DNA of 64,000 nucleotides from Faecalibacterium sp. I4-1-79 (GCF_023347235.1 NZ_CP094467.1:1116001-1180000), one strand, 5' to 3'. Positions 49,228 to 56,363 are shown, counted from the stretch's first letter. Numbers and translations are program-made. The notes: a model not told the origin generated them from the letters alone.

Positions 49228-49688
49228 AGGCCGCGCTCCTGCTCTTTATGCCGGACTTTTCCGGTGAGTTCTGCAGCAGCTTGTACCAGCTCATGCAGCT
49301 TTTCCAGTACAGAAGGACGGTTCACTTTGTTTAGCAGGGATGCCGAATACTCTTTGAACGCTGCATTAAAAGCATCTGCATCCGGGGCTTTGAAAAAGAC
49401 CAAATACCGGGGTGGCACTTCGGAGGTGTCTTTCTGGATAGCGTAGTCGATGCCGTACTTTTTGGCGTACCGCTCAAAATCACGGATGCCTGTTTTGCTG
49501 ATTTCTACGCTGGATACGCCCCGGTTCTGTCGCAACAAGGTGCGGACGCTCTGCTTACCTTGGGATGTTTTGGACTGGTACAGCCGAACCGCCGCCTTTA
49601 CCGCCCGCATGACAGTCCGGGCAGACAGCTTGGTGGTAGAGATCATCAGGTTGAATGACTTCTGTTCGATTTCTTCCTGCACTGCCAT
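49224..49688 (-). CDS. PcfB-family conjugation protein
   Basis: 154 residues. The ATG at 49688 overlaps the stop of a 34-aa gene (TGATG), so it is chosen despite the short distance to GGGAGG; the GTG three codons on is the alternative. The pattern LSARTVMRAVKAAVRLYQSK, GKQSVRTLLRQNRGVSSVEI and DFERYAKKYGIDYAIQKD matches PcfB, the accessory protein upstream of VirD4/PcfC that helps recruit relaxosome DNA. Confidence 0.8.
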   Translation of the reverse strand: MAVQEEIEQKSFNLMISTTKLSARTVMRAVKAAVRLYQSKTSQGKQSVRTLLRQNRGVSSVEISKTGIRDFERYAKKYGIDYAIQKDTSEVPPRYLVFFKAPDADAFNAAFKEYSASLLNKVNRPSVLEKLHELVQAAAELTGKVRHKEQERGL

Positions 49689-49792
49689 CACCTCCCGTGC
49701 AGCAGGATGCTGGCTTTGATAAGTTTATCAATGACTTCACCATTGGACAGCCCCGGATACATACTCTGGAAAAATTCCGCTCTCGTTGACAT
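49688..49792 (-). CDS. 34-aa helical peptide upstream of pcfB
   Basis: ATG at 49792 with GAGG about 7 nt upstream. The sequence is MSTRAEFFQSMYPGLSNGEV followed by IDKLIKASILLHGR. Its TGA overlaps the PcfB ATG. The good ribosome site and the coupling suggest it is real; it may serve mainly to couple translation. Confidence 0.6.
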   Translation of the reverse strand: MSTRAEFFQSMYPGLSNGEVIDKLIKASILLHGR

Positions 49793-49801
49793 AGCGATAC
49801 C

Positions 49802-50224
49802 TCAGTCCATGCAGATGCAGGGCAGCTTCTGGTCATCTGCCATCAGGGTGATGCTGTGGCTTGCCAGATACTTCTGGAACAGGTAGACCTCATCAATGGT
49901 CAGCGAGATGACCTCGCCGTCCATGTTGGTGCGAACCAGAATCACCGGGCCGGTCAGGTAGTGCTTGCCGCGCATTTTCAGCACCTGCGCCGGGTTGTAG
50001 CAGAGCAGCAGCGAGGTGTCAGGAAGGTTCAGGCAGGCATCATCCTCCTCAAAGCAGGGCAGGATGCCGGGAGCCTCATCCAGCGTGATGACAGTCAGCT
50101 CCATATCCGGGGCAATGGCTGCGAGGTAGACCTCGCCGCCCCGGTTTGCCGCCAGTGCAGCGCAGATACGCACGTCAATGGTGATCTCCTCGGAGCGGAT
50201 GGTACGGGTAGCGTTGTTTTTCAT
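49802..50224 (-). CDS. Hypothetical 140-aa ICE protein
   Basis: 140 residues from ATG 50224, with GGAG about 8 nt upstream. The protein is acidic and mixed alpha/beta (EVYLAAIAPDMELTVITLDE, EVISLTIDEVYLFQKYLA), with no membrane helix and no motif I can identify. It lies between parB and the 34-aa gene, in the operon leading to PcfB and VirD4. Confidence 0.6.
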   Translation of the reverse strand: MKNNATRTIRSEEITIDVRICAALAANRGGEVYLAAIAPDMELTVITLDEAPGILPCFEEDDACLNLPDTSLLLCYNPAQVLKMRGKHYLTGPVILVRTNMDGEVISLTIDEVYLFQKYLASHSITLMADDQKLPCICMD

Positions 50225-50244
50225 AGGCTTTTCTCCTTTTAGTT

Positions 50245-50272
50245 GCAAAAGAAAAAGACCCCATCGGGTCTT
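50245..50272 (-). terminator. Terminator after parB
   Basis: AAGACCC/GGGTCTT with a CATC loop, followed by TTTTCTTTT on the minus strand. It lies only about 25 nt before the next gene's ATG, so transcription of the transfer genes needs read-through or a separate promoter. Confidence 0.75.
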
Positions 50273-50287
50273 GCGTTACGGTATAAG

Positions 50288-51214
50288 TCAGCGTTCATTC
50301 TGCCGCTGCTGTTTGCGCTGCCACTGTTCCAGCAGCTTGATGATGGTGTCTTCCATCTGTTTCGGGGTGTAGCTGCGCGGGAAATACTTCCGCAGGGTGT
50401 CGTTTTTGATGACCACTTTGTCCAGCTCGTCCTTCTTTTCTTCGCCCATGACCGCAAAGGCAACGTCATACGAGAAGTGCCCTTCCTGTGCCAGCTTTTT
50501 GAGCCGCTGCGCTTGGGATAAAGACGGTGCGTTCTGGGTGTCTTGCATTGCTTCTAAAAAATCCCGCTGTTGGGCTTCGTCCAGATAGGACAACTCCACA
50601 GCGGGATTAAAGGCTATCTTCTTTTCGTCTACCATGTCCAGCAGTTCCGGGACAAGGTTGGTCAGGCGGATGAAACGCTGAATTTGATTGCGGCTTTCTC
50701 CTAAATCTTGTGCCACTTTTTCATCTGCTCGCAACTTCGTCCCAATTTGGGACGAAGTTAAATCTGACCTAGCACCTTGATTTTTTAGAGCTTCCAGCTT
50801 CATTTTGTAGGCGAAAGCCCTTTCACTGGGCAAGATGTTTTCACGTTGGAGATTGCTATCCACCATCAATATAACAGCAGCATCATCTGACATTTCCCGG
50901 ACGATGACCGGCAGGGTTTCCAGCCCCGCAAGCTGTGCAGCGTGCTGACGGCGGTGCCCGGAGATGATTTCATAGCCACCCTCCGGGCGTGGGCGGGCGA
51001 TCAGCGGAGAAAGCACGCCGTACTGTTCCACACTTTCCACCGTGCGCTGCATGGACTCGTCATCCAAGACCTTAAAGGGATGGTCTTTGAAGGGGAACAG
51101 CTCTCCGATGGGAATCTGCTGCACCTGCTCCCGCTGCTGTTCCTGTCGGGATTCTTCCGTGGAGAAAATGTCATCTGCCCCTTTCAGCGACACGCTTAAG
51201 CTGCTTTTCGGCAT
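50288..51214 (-). CDS. parB: ParB/Spo0J-type partition protein
   Basis: 308 residues. The N-terminal CTPase-type domain has IPIGELFPFKDHPFKV, LIARPRPEGGYEIISGHRRQ (box with GHRR) and VDSNLQRENILPSE; a helix-turn-helix follows near residue 180 (ESRNQIQRFIRLTNLVPELL). The ICE also encodes ParA and RepA, so it may replicate and partition as a circle for a time. GGAGG lies 9 nt before ATG. A perfect 27-bp palindrome lies inside the gene (50733-50759), and the IS110 insertion 20 nt upstream separates it from parA. Confidence 0.9.
   Translation of the reverse strand: MPKSSLSVSLKGADDIFSTEESRQEQQREQVQQIPIGELFPFKDHPFKVLDDESMQRTVESVEQYGVLSPLIARPRPEGGYEIISGHRRQHAAQLAGLETLPVIVREMSDDAAVILMVDSNLQRENILPSERAFAYKMKLEALKNQGARSDLTSSQIGTKLRADEKVAQDLGESRNQIQRFIRLTNLVPELLDMVDEKKIAFNPAVELSYLDEAQQRDFLEAMQDTQNAPSLSQAQRLKKLAQEGHFSYDVAFAVMGEEKKDELDKVVIKNDTLRKYFPRSYTPKQMEDTIIKLLEQWQRKQQRQNER
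50733..50759. repeat. 27-bp perfect palindrome inside parB
   Basis: AACTTCGTCCCAA-T-TTGGGACGAAGTT within the coding region (encoding around TSSQIGTK). It could be a partition or binding site, or a chance palindrome. Confidence 0.5.
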
Positions 51215-51256
51215 CAGCCAGCACCTCCTCGTATCATAAAAGAGTAGTATTTATAG

Positions 51257-51440
51257 ACCGCTCTCCAGCGGTATGCTACACTGTATAGGATGCTGTGGAT
51301 TGGTGAACACCTCCTACCGCAAAGACGGTTTGACAAAGGCTCCAACCACAGCTTCTTTGTTGAAATGTTAATCAGTTAGATACCGCCAGACGGTTTATTT
51401 AGAACGAGGTTACAACTGCAAAGAAGTCTGTGGTCCTAAG
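51257..51440 (+). ncRNA. Candidate bridge RNA of the IS110 element
   Basis: Three stems can be drawn: ACCGCT/AGCGGT (51257-51272); an 11-bp stem-loop, GCTGTGG and TTGG with a bulged A, pairing with CCAA and CCACAGC (51292-51303 and 51342-51352), whose 38-nt loop has its own ACCG/CGGT pair; and an 8-bp stem CTTCTTTG/CAAAGAAG (51352-51359 and 51419-51426) with a 59-nt loop. This matches a 5' stem-loop plus two large loops as in IS110 bridge RNAs. TTGACA in the right end (52704) and TAGTAT in the left end (51245) would form an 18-bp-spaced promoter only in the circular IS. Guide pairings could not be verified by eye. Confidence 0.55.
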
Positions 51441-51472
51441 CAGCATTAAATACTATAGCGGAGGTATCAAAA

Positions 51473-52648
51473 GTGATCTGTGTTGGAATTGACGTTGCCA
51501 AAGATAAGCATGACTGCTGCATCCTTGATTCAGAAGGAACAACCCTCGCTGACTGCTTTACCATCCCCAACAACCTAGATGGGTTTAAAAGGCTGCTGCA
51601 AACGATTAAAGACTGTACTCAAAAATCAGACAAAATAAAAGTAGGGCTTGAGGCTACCGGACATTACAGCTGCAATATCCTTGGGTTTCTTCTTGACAAC
51701 GACCTGCCCGTCTATGTCATGAATCCCTTGCATACCAACCTGTATCGAAAGAGCCTCAGTCTTCGCAAAACTAAAACCGATCGTGTGGATGCAAAAACGA
51801 TTGCAACTATGCTATTGTCCGATGTAGACCTTAAGTCCTACACAGATACAGCATATCACAACGAAGAACTAAAGTCACTCACGAGATACCGATTTGATAA
51901 AGTTCAGGAACGCGCCAAACTAAAGCAGTCGGTGTCCAGATTGGTTACGATCCTGTTTCCAGAATTAGAACAGCTTGTTTCGTCTATCCACGGCACTTCA
52001 ATCTATGCTCTTCTCAGTGAATATCCCGGTGCAAAGCAGATTTCAGAAGCTCATCTGACCAGATTGGCTAACATCCTCGTGACAACATCCAGAGGCCATT
52101 ACCGAAAAGACCGAGCTACTCATATCCGAGATGCAGCCAGAACATCCATTGGTTCTGTTATGCCTGCTAAGTCTTTGGAATTAAAGCACACCATTAAGCT
52201 CATTCAAGAACTTACCTCCGAAATCAACGAAATAGAAGATGCCATTCGGAAAATCATGGATGAATTGAAACCGCCAATCCTTTCGATTCCCGGAATGGGA
52301 TTTTATTCTGCTGCGATGATTCTTGCAGAGGTGGGGGATTTTTCAAATTTCAACTCTCCTGATAAAGTTTTGGCTTATGCCGGATGTTCTCCGTCCACAT
52401 ACCAGTCAGGAAAACTCACAAACTGCTATGCACACATGGAAAAGCGTGGCTCTCGTTATCTTCGATACGCTCTTTACACTGCAACCAAATACGTCTGTTA
52501 CTGGAATCCTGTTTTTACTGAATACCTTACCAAAAAGCAAGCTGAAGGCAAGCACTACAATGTTGCCCTATCTCATGCCACAAAGAAACTCGTACGACTG
52601 ATTTACGCTTTGCAGAAGTCCGGTAAAGCATATCTTGCCATCACTTGA
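51473..52648 (+). CDS. IS110-family DEDD transposase/recombinase
   Basis: 391 residues from GTG 51473 (GGAGG 8 nt upstream). The N-terminal RuvC-like domain has acidic residues in GIDVAKDKHD, GLEATGHY and KTDRVDAKTIA. The C-terminal Transposase_20 domain has PPILSIPGMGFYSAAMI and SPSTYQSGKLTN with the catalytic Ser region, then KRGSRYLRYALY. In this family a non-coding bridge RNA from the element directs target choice, and the enzyme acts by a strand-exchange mechanism. It is a plus-strand gene in a minus-strand ICE region. Confidence 0.92.
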   Translation: MICVGIDVAKDKHDCCILDSEGTTLADCFTIPNNLDGFKRLLQTIKDCTQKSDKIKVGLEATGHYSCNILGFLLDNDLPVYVMNPLHTNLYRKSLSLRKTKTDRVDAKTIATMLLSDVDLKSYTDTAYHNEELKSLTRYRFDKVQERAKLKQSVSRLVTILFPELEQLVSSIHGTSIYALLSEYPGAKQISEAHLTRLANILVTTSRGHYRKDRATHIRDAARTSIGSVMPAKSLELKHTIKLIQELTSEINEIEDAIRKIMDELKPPILSIPGMGFYSAAMILAEVGDFSNFNSPDKVLAYAGCSPSTYQSGKLTNCYAHMEKRGSRYLRYALYTATKYVCYWNPVFTEYLTKKQAEGKHYNVALSHATKKLVRLIYALQKSGKAYLAIT

Positions 52649-52717
52649 TTTTCTCCAGAGTTTGAGTTAAACCTAAGAACAACTTAGCTGGCGCAGCGAA
52701 CCCTTGACAAACCGAAG

Positions 52718-52813
52718 CATTCAAATGCTATTCTGTTTTTGCGAGGGTTGGCTGGGCTTGCTTTGCTGTTCTCTCCGTCACCCTCGCTACTCCAAGGCCA
52801 GCATTTGAATGAT
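52718..52813. other. Structured stem-loop between parA and parB (IS target)
   Basis: CATTCAAATGCT at 52718-52729 and its complement at 52800-52811, enclosing GCGAGGG/CCCTCGC (52741-52747 and 52781-52787) and a 33-nt loop. Together with AT of the left flank (51233-51234) the outer stem was 14 bp before the IS. TTGACA/TATTCT with a 19-bp spacer lies at its left edge on the plus strand, so it may also specify a small RNA. Candidate parS site, regulatory RNA or structured parB leader. Confidence 0.6.
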
Positions 52814-52867
52814 GTTTGTCATGGGCAGCGGATGGTTGGCGGATTTTTTCATTTTAGGGCTTGACTT

Positions 52868-53659
52868 TTAATAGTTAGTCTTCGTCAGAGATTGGTAGGC
52901 TTCTGCCACCTTGCCTTTGGGGTCATGCTGGAAAATGCTTTTGCCCACGGCACTGATTTCCGCAGCACGGACAGACCGGGGAATGGTCTGGTCAAACACC
53001 TTGATCTTGCTGCCGTAGGCACCCCGAATCAAATTGTCGATCTGCTGTCCGTAGTTGGTGCGGCTGTCGGTCATAGTCAGCAGGATGCCCTCGATTTTCA
53101 ATTTCGGGTTGATCTGCCGCCGGACCTTCTGCACCGTCTGCAAAAGCTGTTCCAGACCCTTCGCAGACAGGTACTGCGCCTGCACGGGAATCAGGGTGGT
53201 GTCTGCCGCTGCCAAGGCATTGACGGTCAGCATCCCAAGGGAAGGGGTGCAATCTAACAGGATAAAGTCGTATTCTCGCTTTGCACCGTCCAACACCTGC
53301 TTGAGCATCTTTTCCCGGTTCATGCAGTTGACGAGAGACACTTCCAGCCCTGCCAGTTCAATGTTAGCAGGGATCAGGTCAACGCCCTCTGCATGGTGCA
53401 GGATGCCTTCACCGGGCGGAATACTCTGATCGTTCATGGCTTTTGCCATCAGAGTGGAAAGGGTAGTGGGCAGTTCATCGGGCTGCTGCCAGCCCATGCT
53501 GATGGTCAAGCTGCCCTGCGGGTCAGCGTCCACCAACAGGACCTTCTTGCCCTCCATCGCCAGACCGATGCCTAGATTTTCACAGGTCGTGGTCTTGCCG
53601 GTGCCGCCTTTCTGGTTGACGATGGCTATTGTGGTTGCTTTCTTTGAAATTTTTATCAC
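52868..53659 (-). CDS. parA: ParA-type partition ATPase
   Basis: 263 residues from GTG 53659, coupled to the RepA stop (GTGA overlap). Deviant Walker A KGGTGKTT near residue 18, Walker A' DADPQGSLT, and Walker B FILLDCTPSLG near residue 130. It should drive ICE segregation with ParB. In the uninterrupted ICE, parA and parB were separated only by the stem-loop. Confidence 0.92.
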   Translation of the reverse strand: MIKISKKATTIAIVNQKGGTGKTTTCENLGIGLAMEGKKVLLVDADPQGSLTISMGWQQPDELPTTLSTLMAKAMNDQSIPPGEGILHHAEGVDLIPANIELAGLEVSLVNCMNREKMLKQVLDGAKREYDFILLDCTPSLGMLTVNALAAADTTLIPVQAQYLSAKGLEQLLQTVQKVRRQINPKLKIEGILLTMTDSRTNYGQQIDNLIRGAYGSKIKVFDQTIPRSVRAAEISAVGKSIFQHDPKGKVAEAYQSLTKTNY

Positions 53660-54525
53660 CCCCGCATCGCTAAGTCGTGATTAGTTTGGTTCTGGTAGGA
53701 AAGCTGCATGGTGGTGGGTGCGTTGTACAGAGAAGCGAGCAGGTATTGTTTCATGTTACGAATCGGGCTGCTGTTCTCTGCAAGGCGCTTCAGCACAAAG
53801 CAGATATGGTCGGCGTTCAGCTTCATAAAGCGACTGCGTACCACCTCGGCGGGCTTATCGTCCCCGGCAATGCGCAGCGTCTTGCGGTTGGTGGCGCAGG
53901 TGTCCACCAGCAAATCCACGATTTGATAGAGGGTATCTTCATCATCCGGGTAAAGCCGGAGAAGAAGGTCTATCTCCAAAGAGTGTGAAAAATATTCTTC
54001 GAGCAGTTCACGATTCTTCATCTTCTCCGATTCGTCGGAAAGGATAAGATTCGTATTATTCATCTCTGTTTTATTCTCTTTCTTCTTAATACCTCGTGAT
54101 TTTACCGGGTCTTGACAAGCGATTTTAGAGCCACAAGAATCGTCATTATCACGATTCTTGACACTCTCCTTTGAAGATTCTGACGAAAAGTTTTTCACAT
54201 ACACCAAACATGGCTTTCCTTGCCCTCGACGTTTTCGTTCAATCAGACCAAACTTTTCGAGTTCCCGGAGCAGCTTGGTCGCTTTGTTGTCTGCGCAACG
54301 TAAAGTTCTCTTGACATCCTCAATCGTGAAGATGATGAACACTCGGCCTTTTTTGTCAAACCATTCATTTTTAACAGAAAGGCTCATGCGGTCAAGCAGA
54401 ATGCCGTACAGAGTTTTGGCATCGGTTGACAGATTTTGAAACCGCTGCTCCTGAAAAAGAGCCTTTGGAATGCGGAAGAACGAAAATAGTTCTCCGGCCT
54501 GTCCGTAAAAGTAGTCAAGGGTCAT
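53656..54525 (-). CDS. repA: Replication initiator protein A (RepA_N type, DUF6017 C-terminus)
   Basis: 289 residues. The N-terminal winged-helix RepA_N domain shows YFYGQAGELFSFFRIPKALF, LSTDAKTLYGILLDRMSLS and EDVKRTLRCADNKATKLLREL; a linker with charged residues follows, then a DUF6017-like C-terminus (LRIAGDDKPAEVVRSRFMKL). It probably starts replication of the excised circle. There is no ribosome site before its ATG; instead a 15-aa leader overlaps it by ATGA, so translation is likely coupled to that peptide. Confidence 0.85.
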   Translation of the reverse strand: MTLDYFYGQAGELFSFFRIPKALFQEQRFQNLSTDAKTLYGILLDRMSLSVKNEWFDKKGRVFIIFTIEDVKRTLRCADNKATKLLRELEKFGLIERKRRGQGKPCLVYVKNFSSESSKESVKNRDNDDSCGSKIACQDPVKSRGIKKKENKTEMNNTNLILSDESEKMKNRELLEEYFSHSLEIDLLLRLYPDDEDTLYQIVDLLVDTCATNRKTLRIAGDDKPAEVVRSRFMKLNADHICFVLKRLAENSSPIRNMKQYLLASLYNAPTTMQLSYQNQTNHDLAMRG

Positions 54526-54569
54526 GCGGTTCTGTCAAGGATGAAAAAATGACGATGTTTCATTGACAT
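54522..54569 (-). CDS. 15-aa leader peptide coupled to repA
   Basis: ATG at 54569 with AAGGAGG about 11 nt upstream, sequence MSMKHRHFFILDRTA, ending TGA inside the repA ATG. As repA lacks its own ribosome site, ribosomes finishing this peptide would restart at repA, as with the tap-repA coupling of IncFII plasmids (analogy, not homology). Confidence 0.6.
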   Translation of the reverse strand: MSMKHRHFFILDRTA

Positions 54570-54604
54570 GGTTGACAAATCCTCCTTATGAATAATTCGT
54601 GCAA

Positions 54605-54646
54605 ACAAAAAAGCGCAATCTCGATTTTGAAAAATCGGAATTGCGC
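54605..54646 (-). terminator. Hairpin upstream of the repA leader
   Basis: GCGCAAT/ATTGCGC and CGATTTT/AAAATCG arms around a GA loop, with TTTTTTG on the minus strand. It would insulate the repA promoter from leftward transcription entering from the chromosome. Confidence 0.65.
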
Positions 54647-54688
54647 CATGTAACTTAATAGGGGAGAAAGGTCATTTGTCGGGGTCGG

Positions 54689-54709
54689 TTGACCACAATT
54701 TGACCACAA
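54689..54709 (+). repeat. Tandem TTGACCACAA repeats near attR
   Basis: Two copies 11 bp apart in the same orientation as the pair at 8945-8968. Candidate integrase arm sites. Confidence 0.7.
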
Positions 54710-54716
54710 AAGGAAT

Positions 54717-54732
54717 GAAACGTCTTGACATC
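54717..54732 (+). repeat. Right-end copy of the inverted 16-bp motif
   Basis: GAAACGTCTTGACATC, 15 of 16 identical to the minus-strand sequence at 10127-10142. Confidence 0.5.
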
Positions 54733-54823
54733 CAATGAAACAGAATGATAAAATAAGTTTGGAATTTGATGATACTGCGTACAAGTGGTATCGGAGTGTC
54801 CATTGTGTTTTTGCGAGAAGCAC

Positions 54824-54869
54824 AATGGGGTTCAAGAGGCCGTGAGTTCGATTCTCGCCACTCGGACCA
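54824..54869 (+). repeat. attR: 46-bp direct repeat
   Basis: Exact copy of the 3' 46 nt of tRNA-Pro (8835-8880). The rest of the tRNA is missing here, so this is not a functional tRNA gene. Confidence 0.95.
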
Positions 54870-54874
54870 AACAA

Positions 54875-54924
54875 AAATAATCCGAACTTGTTTCCGATGG
54901 GAGACGGGTTCGGATTATTTGTTT
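54875..54924 (+). terminator. Original chromosomal terminator of tRNA-Pro
   Basis: Thirteen base pairs (AAATAATCCGAAC and complement), 20-nt loop, then GTTTT. Now separated from its tRNA by the ICE. Confidence 0.85.
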
Positions 54925-55027
54925 TCTACGGAAAACAGACTTGCATTTATTAAAAATAACCGAACCTTGCGGCTGTTGATGGAATGTGCCGCAGAGTTCG
55001 GGCAGATCCTGTAAGGAGGGTCATGCT

Positions 55028-56278
55028 ATGAATACCACATTGCGGCGGGATGCGGATGAAATCATTCGTGCCAGCATTCAGGCGGTGCTGCCGGATAAGG
55101 CTGTGTGCCGTGCGCTGGAAAACTTTCAGCCCAGAGGCGGCAGAGTGCTGCTGGTGGCGGCAGGCAAGGCTGCATGGCAGATGGCGCACGCCGCCGTGCA
55201 GGCACTGGGGCACGTGGACGGCGGCGTGGTGGTGACCAAATACGGCCATGTGAAGGGCAAAATCCCCGGCATAAGCTGTTATGAGGCGGGCCATCCCGTG
55301 CCGGATGCCAACAGCTTTGCAGCCACCGAAAAAGCCTTGGCGCTGGTACAGGGGCTGACCGAAGAGGATACCGTGCTGTTTCTGCTTTCCGGCGGCGGCA
55401 GTGCCCTGTTTGAAAAGCCGCTTGTCCCCGGCGGGGAATTGCAGGATATCACCAATCAGCTCCTTGCCAGCGGAGCGGACATTGTGGAGATGAACACCAT
55501 CCGCAAGCGGCTGTCCGCTGTCAAGGGCGGGCGGTTCGCGCAGGCCTGCGCGCCCGCAAAGGTGTTCAGTATCGTGCTCAGCGATATTCTGGGCGACCCG
55601 CTGGATATGATCGCCAGCGGCCCGGCGGTGCCGGATGGCTCCACCTGTGCGCAGGCACTTGCCATTGCGGAAAAATACCAGCTGCGCTTATCGGCGCAGG
55701 CAAAGGCGCTGTTAGCGCAGGAAACGCCGAAAGCCCTTGACAACGTGACGACCCAGATCACCGGCAGTGTGCGGGAGCTGTGCGCCGCCGCTGCCGAAGC
55801 CTGCCGGGAACTGGGCTATGCACCGCTGCTCCTCACCGACCGGCTCTGCTGCGAGGCGCGGGAGGCGGGCAGTTTTCTGGGGGCCATCGCCCGCACCCAT
55901 GCGGGGCAGGGGAAAAAGCTGGCCTTTATCGCAGGCGGGGAAACGGTGGTGCACCTGACCGGCAAAGGGCTGGGCGGGCGCAATCAGGAGCTTGCTCTGG
56001 CCGCTGCTCCGGCGCTGGCCGGACAAAACGCGGCAGTGTTCTCGGTGGGCAGTGACGGCACCGACGGCCCTACCGATGCCGCCGGCGGCTATGCGGACGG
56101 CGATACTGCCGCTGCGCTGGCTGCAGCGGGCTGGAACCTGTTCGACACCCTGCAAAACAACGATGCCTACCACGCCTTGCAGGCGGTGGAAGGGCTGATC
56201 ATCACAGGCGCTACCGGTACCAATGTCAATGATGTTGCCGTAGTGCTGATTGGGGGAGAAGAGCGGGCAGACGCTTGA
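55028..56278 (+). CDS. Glycerate 2-kinase, GckA/MOFRL type
   Basis: 416 residues from ATG 55028 (AAGGAGGG about 8 nt upstream). DUF4147 N-terminal domain (RGGRVLLVAAGKAAWQMAHA, LFLLSGGGSALFEKP, VEMNTIRKRLSAVKGGRFA) and a C-terminal MOFRL domain (FIAGGETVVHLTGKGLGG and SVGSDGTDGPTDAAGGYAD). It phosphorylates glycerate to 2-phosphoglycerate, feeding glycolysis. The D-2-hydroxyacid dehydrogenase at 61014 might supply glycerate from hydroxypyruvate, but it is not in the same operon. Confidence 0.92.
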   Translation: MNTTLRRDADEIIRASIQAVLPDKAVCRALENFQPRGGRVLLVAAGKAAWQMAHAAVQALGHVDGGVVVTKYGHVKGKIPGISCYEAGHPVPDANSFAATEKALALVQGLTEEDTVLFLLSGGGSALFEKPLVPGGELQDITNQLLASGADIVEMNTIRKRLSAVKGGRFAQACAPAKVFSIVLSDILGDPLDMIASGPAVPDGSTCAQALAIAEKYQLRLSAQAKALLAQETPKALDNVTTQITGSVRELCAAAAEACRELGYAPLLLTDRLCCEAREAGSFLGAIARTHAGQGKKLAFIAGGETVVHLTGKGLGGRNQELALAAAPALAGQNAAVFSVGSDGTDGPTDAAGGYADGDTAAALAAAGWNLFDTLQNNDAYHALQAVEGLIITGATGTNVNDVAVVLIGGEERADA

Positions 56279-56312
56279 AACTCTGTCTGCCCGGCGCACC
56301 TATAACATTTGA

Positions 56313-56354
56313 CCCCGCTTTGTCCGCAGTGTACGGGCAGGCGGGGATTTTTTG
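56313..56354 (+). terminator. Terminator of the glycerate kinase gene
   Basis: CCCCGC/GCGGGG with a 22-nt partly paired loop followed by ATTTTTTG. Confidence 0.75.
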
Positions 56355-56363
56355 TGGAAGGAC

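Larger units (their letters stand above)
51235..52717 (+). mobile_element. IS110-family insertion sequence between parA and parB
   Basis: About 1,483 bp. Left end 51235-51472 is non-coding and RNA-like, the transposase runs 51473-52648, and the right end is about 70 nt. CAT occurs at both junctions (51235-51237 and 52718-52720), so the edges are ambiguous within 3 bp. Joining the flanks extends the inverted repeat of the parA-parB stem-loop from 12 to 14 bp, strong evidence for these edges. The IS reads opposite to the ICE genes and is A+T-richer. Confidence 0.85.
8881..54869. mobile_element. ICE of the Tn1549/CTn-like family integrated in tRNA-Pro
   Basis: About 45,989 bp bounded by 46-bp att repeats, with a tyrosine integrase next to attL. 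It carries excisionase, relaxase, MobC, VirD4, VirB4, VirB6-like, PrgI, Maff2, NlpC/P60, topoisomerase III, a giant methylase-helicase, ParA, ParB and RepA. This is the gene set of Tn1549 and Clostridioides CTn-type ICEs. All core genes appear intact, so it is potentially mobile. Cargo is an ABC/ECF uptake-like island, a NUDIX gene and a DUF3990 toxin-antitoxin pair; an IS110 copy is nested inside. Confidence 0.93.

Noticed and set aside
51308-51315. CACCTCCT in the first large loop of the candidate bridge RNA matching the left flank of the insertion site
   Set aside because: The matching flank lies several nt away from the core CAT and is the complement of the common parB ribosome site, so it is not good evidence for a target guide.
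50288-52868. Canonical Bacillus-type parS (TGTTTCACGTGAAACA) near parAB
   Set aside because: No match to this sequence is visible; only the different palindromes noted above.
54824-54869. Second tRNA-Pro gene at attR
   Set aside because: Only the 3' 46 nt are present; the 5' acceptor, D arm and anticodon 5' strand are missing.
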